Shown: positions 26,615-35,255, numbered from the stretch's first letter. The stretch is 64,000 bases of DNA from an uncultured Christensenellaceae bacterium (GCA_944380355.1 CALWHJ010000003.1:62001-126000), one strand, 5' to 3'. A program made the numbers and translations. The notes: generated from the letters alone by a model not told the origin.

Positions 26615-27286
26615 TTATTTACCCGCTATTATCTTTTTGAGTTTCGATTTGTCGGTTACTCTCAGCTCTCCGCGCTTAAGCTCGACTATGCCTTCCGTCT
26701 GAAAATACTTGAGCATTCGCGTGACTACTTCTCTAGCCGTACCCATATACTTGGCTATCTGTTCGTGAGTGAGTTTTACGGTGTCGCTGCCCGTCTTGGC
26801 AAGCTCGTCATTGAGAAAAATAGCAAGACGTTTGTCTGCGCCCATAAACAGTATCTGCTGCATTGCCCACATTACGTCGGAAAATCTTACGGTAGCGAGT
26901 TTGTAAGCGAAGTTTTCGAGACATACGTTTTGAGATTTTATTTTCTTGAAAGTCTGCGCGCTGATTACCACGCCCTCGGTATCCTCTTCCGCGTCAATAT
27001 AGACGTCGAAAGATATCGCGTCAAGCACACACGAAGCCGAAAGTATGCATACGTCTCCCCCGTAAAGCCTGTAAAGCGTAACCTCCCTGCCGTCTTCCGA
27101 AACTATATAAGTCCTCAACTGTCCCTTAGTGATATATATTACTCCGAGACACTTTTCTTCAGAGCGGTGTACGTTTTCTCCTTTCTTAAAGGTCACTTGC
27201 CGCGACGTGGAAATCATAAGCTGTCTTTCCTCTTCGGTAAGACAAGAGAAAAATTCGCTGTTTTGCAATACTTCTTTTACGCTCAT
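26615..27286 (-). CDS. Crp/Fnr family transcriptional regulator
   Basis: 223 residues: an N-terminal cyclic-nucleotide-binding-like barrel (1-120), the long dimer helix, and a C-terminal winged helix with LTHEQIAKYMGTAREVVTRML (about 174-194). The signal is unknown; the barrel has cysteines (Cys14, Cys47, and others) but no Fnr-type N-terminal cysteine cluster. It converges on the CoA-disulfide reductase gene, so a redox or sulfur role is inferred from position only. Confidence 0.9.
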   Translation of the reverse strand: MSVKEVLQNSEFFSCLTEEERQLMISTSRQVTFKKGENVHRSEEKCLGVIYITKGQLRTYIVSEDGREVTLYRLYGGDVCILSASCVLDAISFDVYIDAEEDTEGVVISAQTFKKIKSQNVCLENFAYKLATVRFSDVMWAMQQILFMGADKRLAIFLNDELAKTGSDTVKLTHEQIAKYMGTAREVVTRMLKYFQTEGIVELKRGELRVTDKSKLKKIIAGK

Positions 27287-27560
27287 AAATACCTCTTTTA
27301 ATATTTTAGCACAATCTTAAGAGTATTTACAACGTATTGACGGATTTTTTCTTAAGTCGACCGAATATCTTATACGCCTACTCGGAATCGGCAATCCTCA
27401 GCATAGTCAAAGCCGCTTGCGCAGTGGTACCCCTTTATGAGTCTGTATTAATTATGTTTTATCGGCTTTTGCCTTAATATATAGTATGCGATTTGCTTTC
27501 GAGGTTGAGTTGTCTTTGTCAATGCGCGCCTTTTGCGAATAAGATAATGAAGAGGTAATT

Positions 27561-28649
27561 ATGAAACTGAGTCTGTGTATGATAGTAAAAAACGAAGAGG
27601 AAGTGCTTGAGCGCGCGCTCTCCTGCGCAAGAATATTTTGCGACGAAATAATAGTAGTCGATACGGGAAGCTCGGACGATACAATAGCTATCGCAAAAGC
27701 TTTTACCGACAAAGTGTATTCCGCGCCTTTCAGGGATTTTTCCAGCGCGCGAAATTTCTCTTTGTCCAAAGCTACGGGAGATTATATTATATGGCTTGAC
27801 GCAGACGACGTCGTTACTCCCCAAAACGCGCAAAAATTCAATTCGCTTAAACAAAGACTGTGTGACGAGGATTTCGTGATGTGTCCTTACGTCACGGATT
27901 TTGACGAAGCAGACCGTCCCGTATTCAGCTATTACAGAGAGAGAATTTTCAAAAACCGAAAAGGTTACTTCTTCGAAGGCAAAGTGCACGAAGCAATTTG
28001 TCCTCAAGGAAAAATCATATTCGAGAATATTGCCGTCGAGCACCGCAAGACAAAACCGTCTTCTCCTATGCGTAATCTCCTTATATATCAGCAGTCGCTC
28101 TGTGAGGGAAGTATTCTTTCCACGCGCGACTTATACTATTACGCCAACGAATTGTACCAAAACAATATGCCCGCGCAGGCTCTAGCCGTGTATTCAGAAT
28201 ACCGTAAACGAAAGGATACTTTCCTCCCCGACCTCATTCAGAGTTTCGTCAACTCGTCCAATATTCTTCTCGACAAAAACCGATGCGACGAAGCTTTGTC
28301 TGAAATTCTCCTCGCCCTTGCCTATACAAGACCTACTCCGACCCTCCTGTGTCAGATAGGATACGTACTACAAAAACAAAAAAAGTACGGCTTGAGCAAT
28401 TACTACTACCTTGCCGCATTGACCGCAGAAGAAAGCAGTCTTTTTTCTTTCGTCAACAGCGATATGTCGGGGTACATACCCTACGTGCAACTAGGGTACA
28501 ACAACTATATGCTGGGCGACATAGACAAAGCGTTGTTTTATAATTCAAAAGCTCTCGCACTCAAACCTTACGGCAAAACAGCCCTCGACAACAACGTATT
28601 TTACCTGAACGAAAAAATTTATTGCAAAACTTTTTCCCCCGATGAATAA
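27561..28649 (+). CDS. Glycosyltransferase family 2 with TPR-like C-terminal region (SunS-like)
   Basis: 362 residues. N-terminal GT-A core: SLCMIVKNEEEVLERAL, VDTGSSDDT, and WLDADD as the metal site. The C-terminal half (about 200-350) is helical with TPR-like repeats (ANELYQNNMPAQALAVYSEY; ALFYNSKALALKPYGK). This is the layout of SunS/ThnS-related enzymes, some of which glycosylate peptides or proteins. Acceptor unknown; no precursor peptide gene was found next to it. Confidence 0.85.
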   Translation: MKLSLCMIVKNEEEVLERALSCARIFCDEIIVVDTGSSDDTIAIAKAFTDKVYSAPFRDFSSARNFSLSKATGDYIIWLDADDVVTPQNAQKFNSLKQRLCDEDFVMCPYVTDFDEADRPVFSYYRERIFKNRKGYFFEGKVHEAICPQGKIIFENIAVEHRKTKPSSPMRNLLIYQQSLCEGSILSTRDLYYYANELYQNNMPAQALAVYSEYRKRKDTFLPDLIQSFVNSSNILLDKNRCDEALSEILLALAYTRPTPTLLCQIGYVLQKQKKYGLSNYYYLAALTAEESSLFSFVNSDMSGYIPYVQLGYNNYMLGDIDKALFYNSKALALKPYGKTALDNNVFYLNEKIYCKTFSPDE

Positions 28650-28691
28650 AATCCTCTCTCCTGGGACAATATTCTAAGCGGAGGTAACGAT

Positions 28692-29285
28692 ATGAAACTT
28701 AAAGACAGCAAAACTTATCTAAATCTCGCAGCAGCTTTCGCGGGAGAATGTCAGGCACGTACACGATACGAATTTGTGGAGTACGGCGCAAGAAAAGAGG
28801 GCTACAAGGCACTTGCCGATATTATCGACAAGGTCGCTTATCAGGAATTTACGCACGCAAGACTATTGTACAGCTTCATTCAGTCGGCTGACGAAAATTG
28901 CATTGCGGATATTAAAATCTGTTCGGGTTATCCCTTCAAGGAAAAATGGGATTTGATGGAAAATCTGCGTCTTGCGGCAGAAGACGAAGGTTTCGAAGCT
29001 ACAAAAATATATCCCGAATTTGCCAAGACGGCTATGGACGAAGGTTTCAAGGACATTGCGGGACTTTTCGACAATCTTGCAAAAATAGAGAATTGCCACA
29101 AGATGCTCTTTGCCGATTTGTATAACCAGATGAAGAGCGGTACTCTCTACAAAAAACAGGAAGTCGTAAAATGGAAGTGCCCCGAATGCGGTTACGAAGC
29201 TTGTTCTAAGGAAGCTTTTCAGATATGTCCCGTCTGTCAGGCGGCGCAAGGCGGCGTAATGCTCAAACTCAACGACAATACCTAA
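28692..29285 (+). CDS. rbr: Rubrerythrin
   Basis: 197 residues. The diiron four-helix domain carries the expected glutamate/histidine sets (GECQARTRYEF near 18; YQEFTHARL near 50; the paired IENCHKML near 133), and a C-terminal rubredoxin-like site CPECG...CPVC (about 163-181). It reduces hydrogen peroxide in anaerobes. It lies 42 bases after the glycosyltransferase gene with ribosome site GGAGG and ends at a strong terminator. Confidence 0.95.
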   Translation: MKLKDSKTYLNLAAAFAGECQARTRYEFVEYGARKEGYKALADIIDKVAYQEFTHARLLYSFIQSADENCIADIKICSGYPFKEKWDLMENLRLAAEDEGFEATKIYPEFAKTAMDEGFKDIAGLFDNLAKIENCHKMLFADLYNQMKSGTLYKKQEVVKWKCPECGYEACSKEAFQICPVCQAAQGGVMLKLNDNT

Positions 29286-29310
29286 TACTTTTTCTTTTCC
29301 CCTTATACCG

Positions 29311-29345
29311 AAAACGGACTGCAAGCGATTGCAGTCCGTTTTTGT
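29311..29345. terminator. Bidirectional terminator between rbr and the flavoprotein gene
   Basis: Perfect 14-bp stem (AAAACGGACTGCAA, 29311-29324, with 29329-29342), loop GCGA, T run after it on the plus strand. Confidence 0.92.
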
Positions 29346-29426
29346 ATCGATATTGTTATTTATTGCTTTTCGCGGCATACCTGATTCTCTATGCATACGG
29401 ATAATCAGCTCTTTTACGGCTATATG

Positions 29427-30824
29427 TTATCTTTCCGCGCCTACGATTTCTCTTGCCATCAATACGCCCATTACCGACGCCATCATAAGACCTCTCGTCC
29501 AACCTGTCGAGTCGCCCAGACAATGCAGATTTTTCACGCTCGTATTGAAGTGCTCGTCCATCTTAATCTTGTTGCTGTAAAATTTGAGTTCGGGAGAATA
29601 AAGCAGAGTTTCGGGACTTGCAAATCCGGGTACTACCATATCCACCTGCTGAATGAAGTTGAGAATACAAGTCATTGCTCTGTAAGGCATTGCCGAGGTT
29701 ATATCTCCTGCAATTGCGTCCGTAAGAGTGGGTTTTACGTTGGACTGCTGAAGTTCCTTTTGCCACGTGCGCTTGCCGTCGAGTATATCGCCGTAACGCT
29801 GTACCATAATGTGTCCGGCACCGAGCATATTGGTCAGCTCGCCTACCTTCTTTGCGTATTCGATAGGCTGATTGAAAGGCTCGCGGAAGTTGTGCGATAC
29901 CAAAATCGCAAGGTTGGTATTGGACGACTTCTTGTCCTTGTAAGAATGTCCGTTGACTACTGCGAGATTGTTGTCGTAATTCTCCTGTGCTACAAATCCG
30001 CCGGGATTCTGACAGAAAGTACGCACTTTGTTTTTGAAAGGGTTGGGATAGCCTATGAGCTTGGACTCGTAAAGCACCTTGTTGACCTCTTCCATAACTT
30101 CGTTTCTTACCTCGACTCTCACGCCGATATCTACGGTGCCGGGCTGATGGTCGATATTGTGATTTCTACAAGTAGTTTCCAGCCAGTCCGCGCCTCTTCT
30201 GCCCGTAGCCACGATTACCTTGTCCGCATATACCGTTTCGACGTTATTTTTTACTTTTATGGTCGCGCCCTTGCATACGTTGTCTTCTATCACGAGGTCG
30301 GTACACTCTGTGTTGAACATAATTTCCACACCGTGCTCCAAAAGATATTTTTCAATCGAGAAGTATATCTGTTGTGCCTTTTCCGTACCCAGATGACGTA
30401 TAGGACAATCCACGAGTTTAAGACCCGCCTTGATTGCTTTTTTGCGAATTTCCTTTATCTTGTCAGGCTCGGCTATACCCTCTATTTTAGTATCCGCGCC
30501 GAATTCGAGATATATGCTGTCGGCATACTCTATAGTCTTTTGCGCAAGGTCGTGTCCGATAAGGTCAGGCAAATCGCCGCCTACGTCGCTGCTCAAAGAC
30601 AGTTTTCCGTCCGAGAAAGCTCCCGCTCCGGAAAAGCCCGTCGTAATCGCGCAATTCTTGCAGCTCATGCAATGTCCCGTCCTGTGTTTGGGACAAGCGC
30701 GCTTTTCTATCGCCGCGCCTTTTTCGACTATGGTGATTTTCTTTCCGCTGTTTTTCTTGATAAGCTCCAGCGCGGTAAATATACCCGCGGGTCCTGCGCC
30801 TATAATCAATACGTCTGTGTTCAT
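29427..30824 (-). CDS. FAD-dependent dehydrogenase of COG2509 type
   Basis: 465 residues. FAD-binding GAGPAGIFTALEL (8-20); a cysteine motif CPKHRTGHCMSCKNC near residue 45, typical of COG2509 proteins; GFSGAGAFSDGKLSL next to it; GRRGADWL in the middle; LGDSTGWTRGLMMASVMG near the end. The reaction is not known. The long open frame on the opposite strand (29391-30884) is a shadow. The gene sits behind an 85-nt leader with a terminator (see 30825-30911), so its expression may be controlled by attenuation. Confidence 0.88.
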   Translation of the reverse strand: MNTDVLIIGAGPAGIFTALELIKKNSGKKITIVEKGAAIEKRACPKHRTGHCMSCKNCAITTGFSGAGAFSDGKLSLSSDVGGDLPDLIGHDLAQKTIEYADSIYLEFGADTKIEGIAEPDKIKEIRKKAIKAGLKLVDCPIRHLGTEKAQQIYFSIEKYLLEHGVEIMFNTECTDLVIEDNVCKGATIKVKNNVETVYADKVIVATGRRGADWLETTCRNHNIDHQPGTVDIGVRVEVRNEVMEEVNKVLYESKLIGYPNPFKNKVRTFCQNPGGFVAQENYDNNLAVVNGHSYKDKKSSNTNLAILVSHNFREPFNQPIEYAKKVGELTNMLGAGHIMVQRYGDILDGKRTWQKELQQSNVKPTLTDAIAGDITSAMPYRAMTCILNFIQQVDMVVPGFASPETLLYSPELKFYSNKIKMDEHFNTSVKNLHCLGDSTGWTRGLMMASVMGVLMAREIVGAER

Positions 30825-30911
30825 TTTTCTCTCCTTGACGGCATTAAAAAAGCCGCTCTAAGTATTGCAACGGGGCATACCTAAGCAGCACTCAAGATAC
30901 TTTTGTATCCT
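30825..30911 (-). promoter_or_regulatory. Leader RNA with hairpin and internal terminator before the COG2509 gene
   Basis: From the likely start near 30911 the leader first forms a GATAC-AAAA-GTATC hairpin (30896-30909). A second stem pairs GCTGC (complement of 30885-30889) with GCGGC (complement of 30852-30856), has an inner AGGTAT/ATACTT stem, and is followed at once by TTTTTT (complement of 30846-30851), which is an intrinsic terminator 20 bases before the coding region. This is the layout of an attenuator or small riboswitch; no known class was recognised. Confidence 0.65.
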
Positions 30912-30917
30912 CAATCG

Positions 30918-30946
30918 ATTATAGCACCAAAACATACCTTTGTCAA
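30918..30946 (-). promoter_or_regulatory. Consensus promoter of the COG2509 gene
   Basis: TTGACA, 17-base spacer, TATAAT on the minus strand, a full match to the sigma-A consensus. Confidence 0.92.
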
Positions 30947-31037
30947 GCCCTATTTCTCTAAGCCTAATTCTGAGCGAATAGTTATATATATCCCCCGTAA
31001 ATTATAAGGAACTTTTCTTCAATTTTGCCCTCCGCGA

Positions 31038-31066
31038 TTGACTTAACGCTCAATTATTGTTAGAAT
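31038..31066 (+). promoter_or_regulatory. Promoter of sugar acetyltransferase gene
   Basis: TTGACT, 17-base spacer, TAGAAT, about 32 bases before the ATG. Confidence 0.8.
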
Positions 31067-31097
31067 TGTCTTAGCCGACAAAGGCAAAAGGAGTTTT

Positions 31098-31712
31098 ATG
31101 ACGGAAAGAGAAAAAATGATTGCGGGTATGCTCTACAACCCTACCGACTCCGAGCTGACCGCATTGAGAGAAAAAGTGAGACAAGCGTGTCGCGACTTCG
31201 ACCGTACCGACGAAAACGAAGAGGAAAAAAGATGTGCAATCCTTGACGGCGTTCTGAAAAGTCACAAAAAGTTTTTCCACTTCGAAAGAGGCGTAAGATT
31301 CGATTACGGCTGCAACACTTCGCTCGGCGAAAACTTTTTCGCCAACTACAACTGCATTATTCTCGACGTATGTCCCGTCAATATCGGCGACAACGTGATG
31401 TTCGGTCCCAACGTAACCATCGCTACTCCCGTACACCCCCTTCTTGCCGAAGAAAGAGCGGTACAGCAATTCCCCGACGGCTATTATGACCTCGAATACG
31501 CAAAACCTATCACTATTTGCGATGACGTATGGCTCGCAAGCAACGTCGTAGTCAACGGCGGAGTTACCATAGGCAAAGGCTCCGTTATAGGAAGCGGCAG
31601 CGTAGTAACGAGAGATATACCGGCGGGCGTTATAGCCGTAGGCAACCCTTGCAGAGTGTTGAGAAAAATCACTCCCGAAGATTCGCTGTTCAAAACAAAA
31701 CGCGAATTTTAA
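31098..31712 (+). CDS. Sugar O-acetyltransferase (maltose/galactoside acetyltransferase type)
   Basis: 204 residues. N-terminal Mac domain (EREKMIAGMLYNPTDSEL), then left-handed beta-helix hexapeptide repeats, with the catalytic-histidine region ATPVHPL near residue 112 and the closing WLASNVVVNGGVTIGKGSVIGSGS series. It transfers acetyl from acetyl-CoA to a sugar hydroxyl; the natural substrate is unclear. Ribosome site AAAGGAG, own promoter and terminator. Confidence 0.93.
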   Translation: MTEREKMIAGMLYNPTDSELTALREKVRQACRDFDRTDENEEEKRCAILDGVLKSHKKFFHFERGVRFDYGCNTSLGENFFANYNCIILDVCPVNIGDNVMFGPNVTIATPVHPLLAEERAVQQFPDGYYDLEYAKPITICDDVWLASNVVVNGGVTIGKGSVIGSGSVVTRDIPAGVIAVGNPCRVLRKITPEDSLFKTKREF

Positions 31713-31723
31713 AATCAAAGGCA

Positions 31724-31747
31724 AGCGGTTGTTTTAACCGCTTTTTT
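31724..31747 (+). terminator. Terminator after acetyltransferase gene
   Basis: AGCGGTT (31724-31730) pairs with AACCGCT (31736-31742), then TTTTTT. Confidence 0.9.
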
Positions 31748-31799
31748 ATTGCACAAACCGTGTAAATAAAGTCGGCAATAACCTATAAGGAGAGTTATT

Positions 31800-32399
31800 A
31801 TGCACGACAAAATTTATTATGACGAAATACTCAACCTCAAATTACCGCACACTCCTTTGGATAAAGTAAAGTATGACAAAAAAGACGGCTTTTGCAAATA
31901 CTTCAGTTGCGATTTGATAAACAAAATGCTTGACGAATATACTGCCAAACGCATTGACAAATGCTACCTTGCCGATTGGGCAAACAGATACAATTATCTT
32001 CTCAACTGCGGTTTCCGTAACACAAAGAAGCGCCCTTTCGACGCAGCCGCTCTTATCGAATACGAAATGAGCTACACACTTGACTCTTTGTCGTTTTTCG
32101 ATACCCTGGGCAATGAAAAAAATATAAGCTATTACCGCAGAATCTTTTCGCTGTACTCTTATCTTTGGAAAAACCGCACAAATTTGACTTGCTTATGCAC
32201 TCAATTGCCCTGCAATAACGATTACTGCAAATATCTGCTGATTGTCAAAGATACTAAAGTCTATTACGCGTCGCAAACGGATTACGACATCAACTACGAA
32301 CTCGAACTGGGAACAATGCGCCTACCGCTGTTGCCCTATAACAAATTCATAAGACGGCTTAACGGCGTCAAAAAGAAATACGTACGCTTAAAAGCCTGA
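31800..32399 (+). CDS. Hypothetical protein, 199 residues
   Basis: Not recognised. Ribosome site AAGGAGAG seven bases before the ATG and a strong terminator after it (32460-32490) support a real gene. The protein is soluble, lysine- and tyrosine-rich, with seven scattered cysteines (CLCTQLPCNNDYC near residue 138 holds four of them, which could bind a metal). The middle (residues 50-120) looks helical. It lies right beside a repeat island, so it could be accessory. Confidence 0.7.
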   Translation: MHDKIYYDEILNLKLPHTPLDKVKYDKKDGFCKYFSCDLINKMLDEYTAKRIDKCYLADWANRYNYLLNCGFRNTKKRPFDAAALIEYEMSYTLDSLSFFDTLGNEKNISYYRRIFSLYSYLWKNRTNLTCLCTQLPCNNDYCKYLLIVKDTKVYYASQTDYDINYELELGTMRLPLLPYNKFIRRLNGVKKKYVRLKA

Positions 32400-32459
32400 T
32401 TATTTAACTTATATATTTGTGAAACCAAATATAAAGATTTTGTTCACTCAAAAAAATAG

Positions 32460-32490
32460 CACGGTTTGCGCTTTGCAAGCCGTGTTTTTC
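32460..32490 (+). terminator. Terminator after the 31800 gene
   Basis: CACGGTTTGC (32460-32469) pairs with GCAAGCCGTG (32475-32484 region), followed by TTTTT. Confidence 0.88.
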
Positions 32491-32524
32491 TATATATAAA
32501 TCTAAATATATACTAATATAAGAG

Positions 32525-32565
32525 TAATTTATACAATTTACATAAGGCTTAAATTGTATAAATTA
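32525..32565. repeat. Dispersed 41-bp palindrome, copy 3
   Basis: 16-bp perfect stem with loop CATAAGGCT. Compared with copy 1, two adjacent outer bases are swapped on the left arm (TAATTTATA for TTATTTATA) and the right arm is changed to match, so base pairing is kept. It directly precedes a 132-bp element. Confidence 0.9.
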
Positions 32566-32578
32566 ATAAGCGACCTTA

Positions 32579-32710
32579 TAGGCGACCGCATATATCGGCA
32601 CATATTTGCGATTTTGCGCAAGCAGTTACGCTCGGTCACGTACGTCTAGTACGCTCCACTCGCGAACTCTCTTCAAAATCGCAACTCTGCACCAATCTCT
32701 GCGGTCGCAC
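32579..32710 (+). repeat. 132-bp structured element A (forward)
   Basis: Starts TAGGCG and ends CGCAC like the three other copies. Outer stem GCGACCGCA (32582-32590) with TGCGGTCGC (32700-32708), 9 bp perfect. Inner stem TTGCGATTTTG with CAAAATCGCAA, 11 bp perfect. Core hairpin CGTAC-GTCTA-GTACG near the middle. Closest to element B in the rest of its sequence. Confidence 0.88.
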
Positions 32711-32757
32711 AGAGTTAGTGATTTAGCGAGCGCGGAAACTTTTATATTACCCACTCC

Positions 32758-32889
32758 GTGCGACCTTGGAGAAGGGGGTGATTTTTTCTTTTTCTAGGTC
32801 GCCCGCAAAGGCGCGTACTAGATGTACGTAACTGCCGCGGGTGTACCGCAGACAAAAGGAAAAGGCGCGCCCTTATACAAGGTCGCCTA
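32758..32889 (-). repeat. 132-bp structured element A2 (reverse)
   Basis: Read on the minus strand it starts TAGGCG and ends CGCAC and is 132 bp. Outer stem GCGACCTTG with CAAGGTCGC, 9 bp perfect; core hairpin CGTAC-ATCTA-GTACG. It shares long stretches with element C at 53703. Its first TAG is the stop codon of the AEC carrier gene. Confidence 0.88.
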
Positions 32890-33831
32890 TATGCTGAGAG
32901 CCATCAAGGGCAACGTTATTATCGACGACATAGTTCCCAAAAGCACGGTATTCGCGGCTACGTCCTGCCCTTCTCCCAAAATCTCGGCATAGTTTTGAAC
33001 GACGGACGCGACGGGACAAGCACACATTACGTACATACACCATTTGAGTTCCTCGTCGACGCGCAAAAGCGTAAGTATGCCCAGTACTACCAAGGGAAAA
33101 ACAAATTGATTGATTGCTACTGAAAAATAAGTCCAGGGACCGGAAAATATGCTTTTGAATTTCACGGTCGCAAGACGCATACCCATAACCAACATACACA
33201 AAGGCGTGGTCATCTTGCTGAGTATGTAAATCATATTTTCGATTTGCCCCAAAAAATAGCCGTTGTCCGCGCTTATCTTGAAGCCCGTGAAGAAAAACGG
33301 CAAGGAAAAAGCTATGGATATAGTGGCGGGATTGAGCAATATTTTTTTGATGCTGATATGTTTTTTGTCGCGCGTAATTATTGCCGAAACCAATGTCCAG
33401 CCCAAAAGGCTCATTGACAGAAAATACATCATAGAATATACTGCTACGTTTGGAGAATCGGGAAAGAGTGCTTCCAAAAGCGGCACTCCCAAAAACGAAC
33501 AGTTGGAAAGCGTAGTCGCTATCGTAACTATACGGTATTTGACCTCTTCCATTTTCTTGCGGAAGATAAGATAAAAAATACCTATAAATACAAGCTGTAC
33601 TATTGTTATGATAACAAAGAATATCAAAAGATTTATGCAAAGCTCTTTTGAATAATCGGCTTTGTTAAAGGAGTATAGCGTGAGTACGGGTTGACATACA
33701 AACATCAACAGCTTGGAAAACGCAGAAATACTGTCAGGCTTGACAGCTTTGACTTTTATCAGCACAAACCCCGGTACGGCGTATGCCAACATTATTCCCA
33801 CCATTATCAGCGTAACTTTAAATTCTTGCAT
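32887..33831 (-). CDS. AEC (auxin efflux carrier) family transporter
   Basis: 314 residues, about ten hydrophobic spans in two five-helix halves, with the family's broken-helix motifs NCSFLGVPLLEALF near residue 108 and CPVASVVQNYAEILG near residue 270. Bacterial AEC members carry malate, malonate and similar anions. Promoter TTGACA - 16 - GATAAT at 33861-33888. The stop codon TAG lies in the end of repeat element A2, so the last residues may have been changed by the insertion. Confidence 0.88.
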   Translation of the reverse strand: MQEFKVTLIMVGIMLAYAVPGFVLIKVKAVKPDSISAFSKLLMFVCQPVLTLYSFNKADYSKELCINLLIFFVIITIVQLVFIGIFYLIFRKKMEEVKYRIVTIATTLSNCSFLGVPLLEALFPDSPNVAVYSMMYFLSMSLLGWTLVSAIITRDKKHISIKKILLNPATISIAFSLPFFFTGFKISADNGYFLGQIENMIYILSKMTTPLCMLVMGMRLATVKFKSIFSGPWTYFSVAINQFVFPLVVLGILTLLRVDEELKWCMYVMCACPVASVVQNYAEILGEGQDVAANTVLLGTMSSIITLPLMALSI

Positions 33832-33860
33832 ATAATCCTCTCAAAAACTTTCGAGAGAAT

Positions 33861-33888
33861 ATTATCCCAAAGCAGTATGCTTTGTCAA
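33861..33888 (-). promoter_or_regulatory. Promoter of AEC carrier gene
   Basis: TTGACA, 16-base spacer, GATAAT on the minus strand. Confidence 0.7.
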
Positions 33889-33905
33889 TCGTTATGCCGC
33901 ACAAA

Positions 33906-34241
33906 TCAAAGTAATCCGTGAAGATTGCGCATCAGTCTGACGATAAGCTCCTGTTGATTGTCGGGAAGTCCGCTGAAAAGTCCCAAACAAGCCTCCTCCA
34001 TTTTGCTCATTCCCATATCTTCGTCGTCTATGCCGAGAATAAAATCCGCGCTTACGTTGTAATACCCGCTCAAAGCTATTATCGCGTCGCACGTAGGCTT
34101 AGAGGTACCCTTCTCCCACTGACATACGGTCGCCTGTCCTATCCCCAACGCGTCCGCCAATTGCTTTTGCGATACTTTGGCGTCAAGCCTTAAACTTTTA
34201 AGAATATCTTTTATCTGCATTTTTTCTTGCTTTTCCATCAT
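33906..34241 (-). CDS. XRE family helix-turn-helix regulator
   Basis: 111 residues. Residues 10-65 are a classic XRE domain: VSQKQLADALGIGQATVCQWEKGTSKPTC-type layout with the recognition helix near 35-47. The C-terminal 40 residues are helical and could dimerise. It is divergent from spo0A across 191 bases, so it may affect spo0A, but there is no direct evidence. Confidence 0.88.
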   Translation of the reverse strand: MMEKQEKMQIKDILKSLRLDAKVSQKQLADALGIGQATVCQWEKGTSKPTCDAIIALSGYYNVSADFILGIDDEDMGMSKMEEACLGLFSGLPDNQQELIVRLMRNLHGLL

Positions 34242-34346
34242 TTTATCCTCATTGACAATATATTACCACATCTTTCACGATTAGAAAAGTAATTTTATAA
34301 ATAAATAATATTAGTTTTACGATTGATTTTACAAAATATTTACTAA

Positions 34347-34353
34347 TTCGACA
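34347..34353. promoter_or_regulatory. Possible 0A box upstream of spo0A
   Basis: TTCGACA, the complement of the Spo0A-box core TGTCGAA, 80 bases before spo0A and in the region shared with the XRE gene. A TTGACA at 34358-34363 may be a -35 but its -10 (AATATT) is poor. Autoregulation is inferred. Confidence 0.45.
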
Positions 34354-34432
34354 CTATTTGACAACACTCGCCATTGAAAGAATATTTGCGACATAATAAA
34401 ATGATTATGTTAAGAATTTTTCGGAGGAATCT

Positions 34433-35221
34433 ATGAAAAAAATCAAACTATTGGTTGTTGATGACAACGAAGATTTTATCAACAACGTCAAACAAACTTA
34501 CCTTACCGACGAAGAAGTGGAAGTTATCGGTTCGGCTCACGACGGACTCGAAGCTATACATAAGATTGAAAGTTACAATCCCGACGTAGTTATTCTCGAT
34601 TTGGTTATGCCCGAAGTAGACGGCTTCGGCGTACTTGCCAACCTCGACTATAAGAAAATGCCCAAACGCCCCAACTTTATCGTTGTATCTCAGCTTACAG
34701 GCGAAAACTTTATCAACAAGGCAGTATCCCTCGGCGCAAGCTATTATCTCGTCAAACCCGTTAATATGCTTATGCTAAAAGACAGAGTAAAAGAATTCGG
34801 CTCGGAAAATCCCAAAAAGTCCGACGAAGCTCCCGATGACAGATTCGTAAGACAAGCCATAAAACGCTCCCAGCGTAATCTCGACGAAAAACTCGCCAAT
34901 ATCTTTATATCGGTAGGTATTCCCGCACATATAAAGGGTTATCAGTTTTTGAGAGAAGCTATAAAGATGGCTATAGATACTCCCGAAATCATCAACAGCA
35001 TCACCAAAAAACTCTACCCCTCTATCGCGGAAAAGTTTAATACTTCTCCCTCAAAAGTCGAGCGTGCAATAAGACACGCCATCGAGGTAGCGTGGAACAG
35101 AGGCAGAATAGAAAATATCAACAATATCTTCGGTCTTAAGATTTATACCGCCAACGACAAACCTACCAACGGCGAATTCATCGCACTTCTTGCCGACAAA
35201 ATGATTATGGAGGGCGCGTAA
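34433..35221 (+). CDS. spo0A: Sporulation response regulator Spo0A
   Basis: 262 residues. Receiver domain: acidic pair Asp10/Asp11, phospho-acceptor Asp56 in VVILDLVMP, lysine in LVKPVN. C-terminal Spo0A DNA-binding domain: IPAHIKGYQFLREAI, SKVERAIRHAIEVAWNRG, and the closing KPTNGEFIALLADKM, all diagnostic. Master regulator of entry into sporulation. The receiver has SQLTGENFINKAVSLGASYY where many Spo0A proteins have a TAFGQE-type loop, as in other gut Clostridia. Ribosome site GGAGG; terminator follows. Confidence 0.97.
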   Translation: MKKIKLLVVDDNEDFINNVKQTYLTDEEVEVIGSAHDGLEAIHKIESYNPDVVILDLVMPEVDGFGVLANLDYKKMPKRPNFIVVSQLTGENFINKAVSLGASYYLVKPVNMLMLKDRVKEFGSENPKKSDEAPDDRFVRQAIKRSQRNLDEKLANIFISVGIPAHIKGYQFLREAIKMAIDTPEIINSITKKLYPSIAEKFNTSPSKVERAIRHAIEVAWNRGRIENINNIFGLKIYTANDKPTNGEFIALLADKMIMEGA

Positions 35222-35255
35222 TTCCGTCCGACTACATATATCAAATTATTGCAAG

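Larger units (their letters stand above)
32400..32886. other. Repeat island 1, 487 bases without a gene
   Basis: Contains a terminator (32460-32490), palindrome copy 3 (32525-32565), and two 132-bp structured elements, one forward (32579-32710) and one reversed (32758-32889), with 47 bases between them. A few extra bases before the first element (32567-32578) look like the start of another copy. No coding frame in it is convincing. Confidence 0.85.

Noticed and set aside
29391-30884. 497-codon open frame on the plus strand
   Set aside because: It lies opposite the COG2509 gene, whose FAD motifs and promoter are clear. The frame is arginine/tyrosine-rich without domains and is a mirror of codon bias.
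32579-32710. attC site of an integron
   Set aside because: Size and folded layout are similar, but the RYYYAAC/GTTRRRY core sites are absent, no cassette array or integrase is present, and ends are TAGGCG/CGCAC.
32606-32797. Short frames inside the 132-bp elements
   Set aside because: They follow the repeats, differ between copies, and have no ribosome sites.
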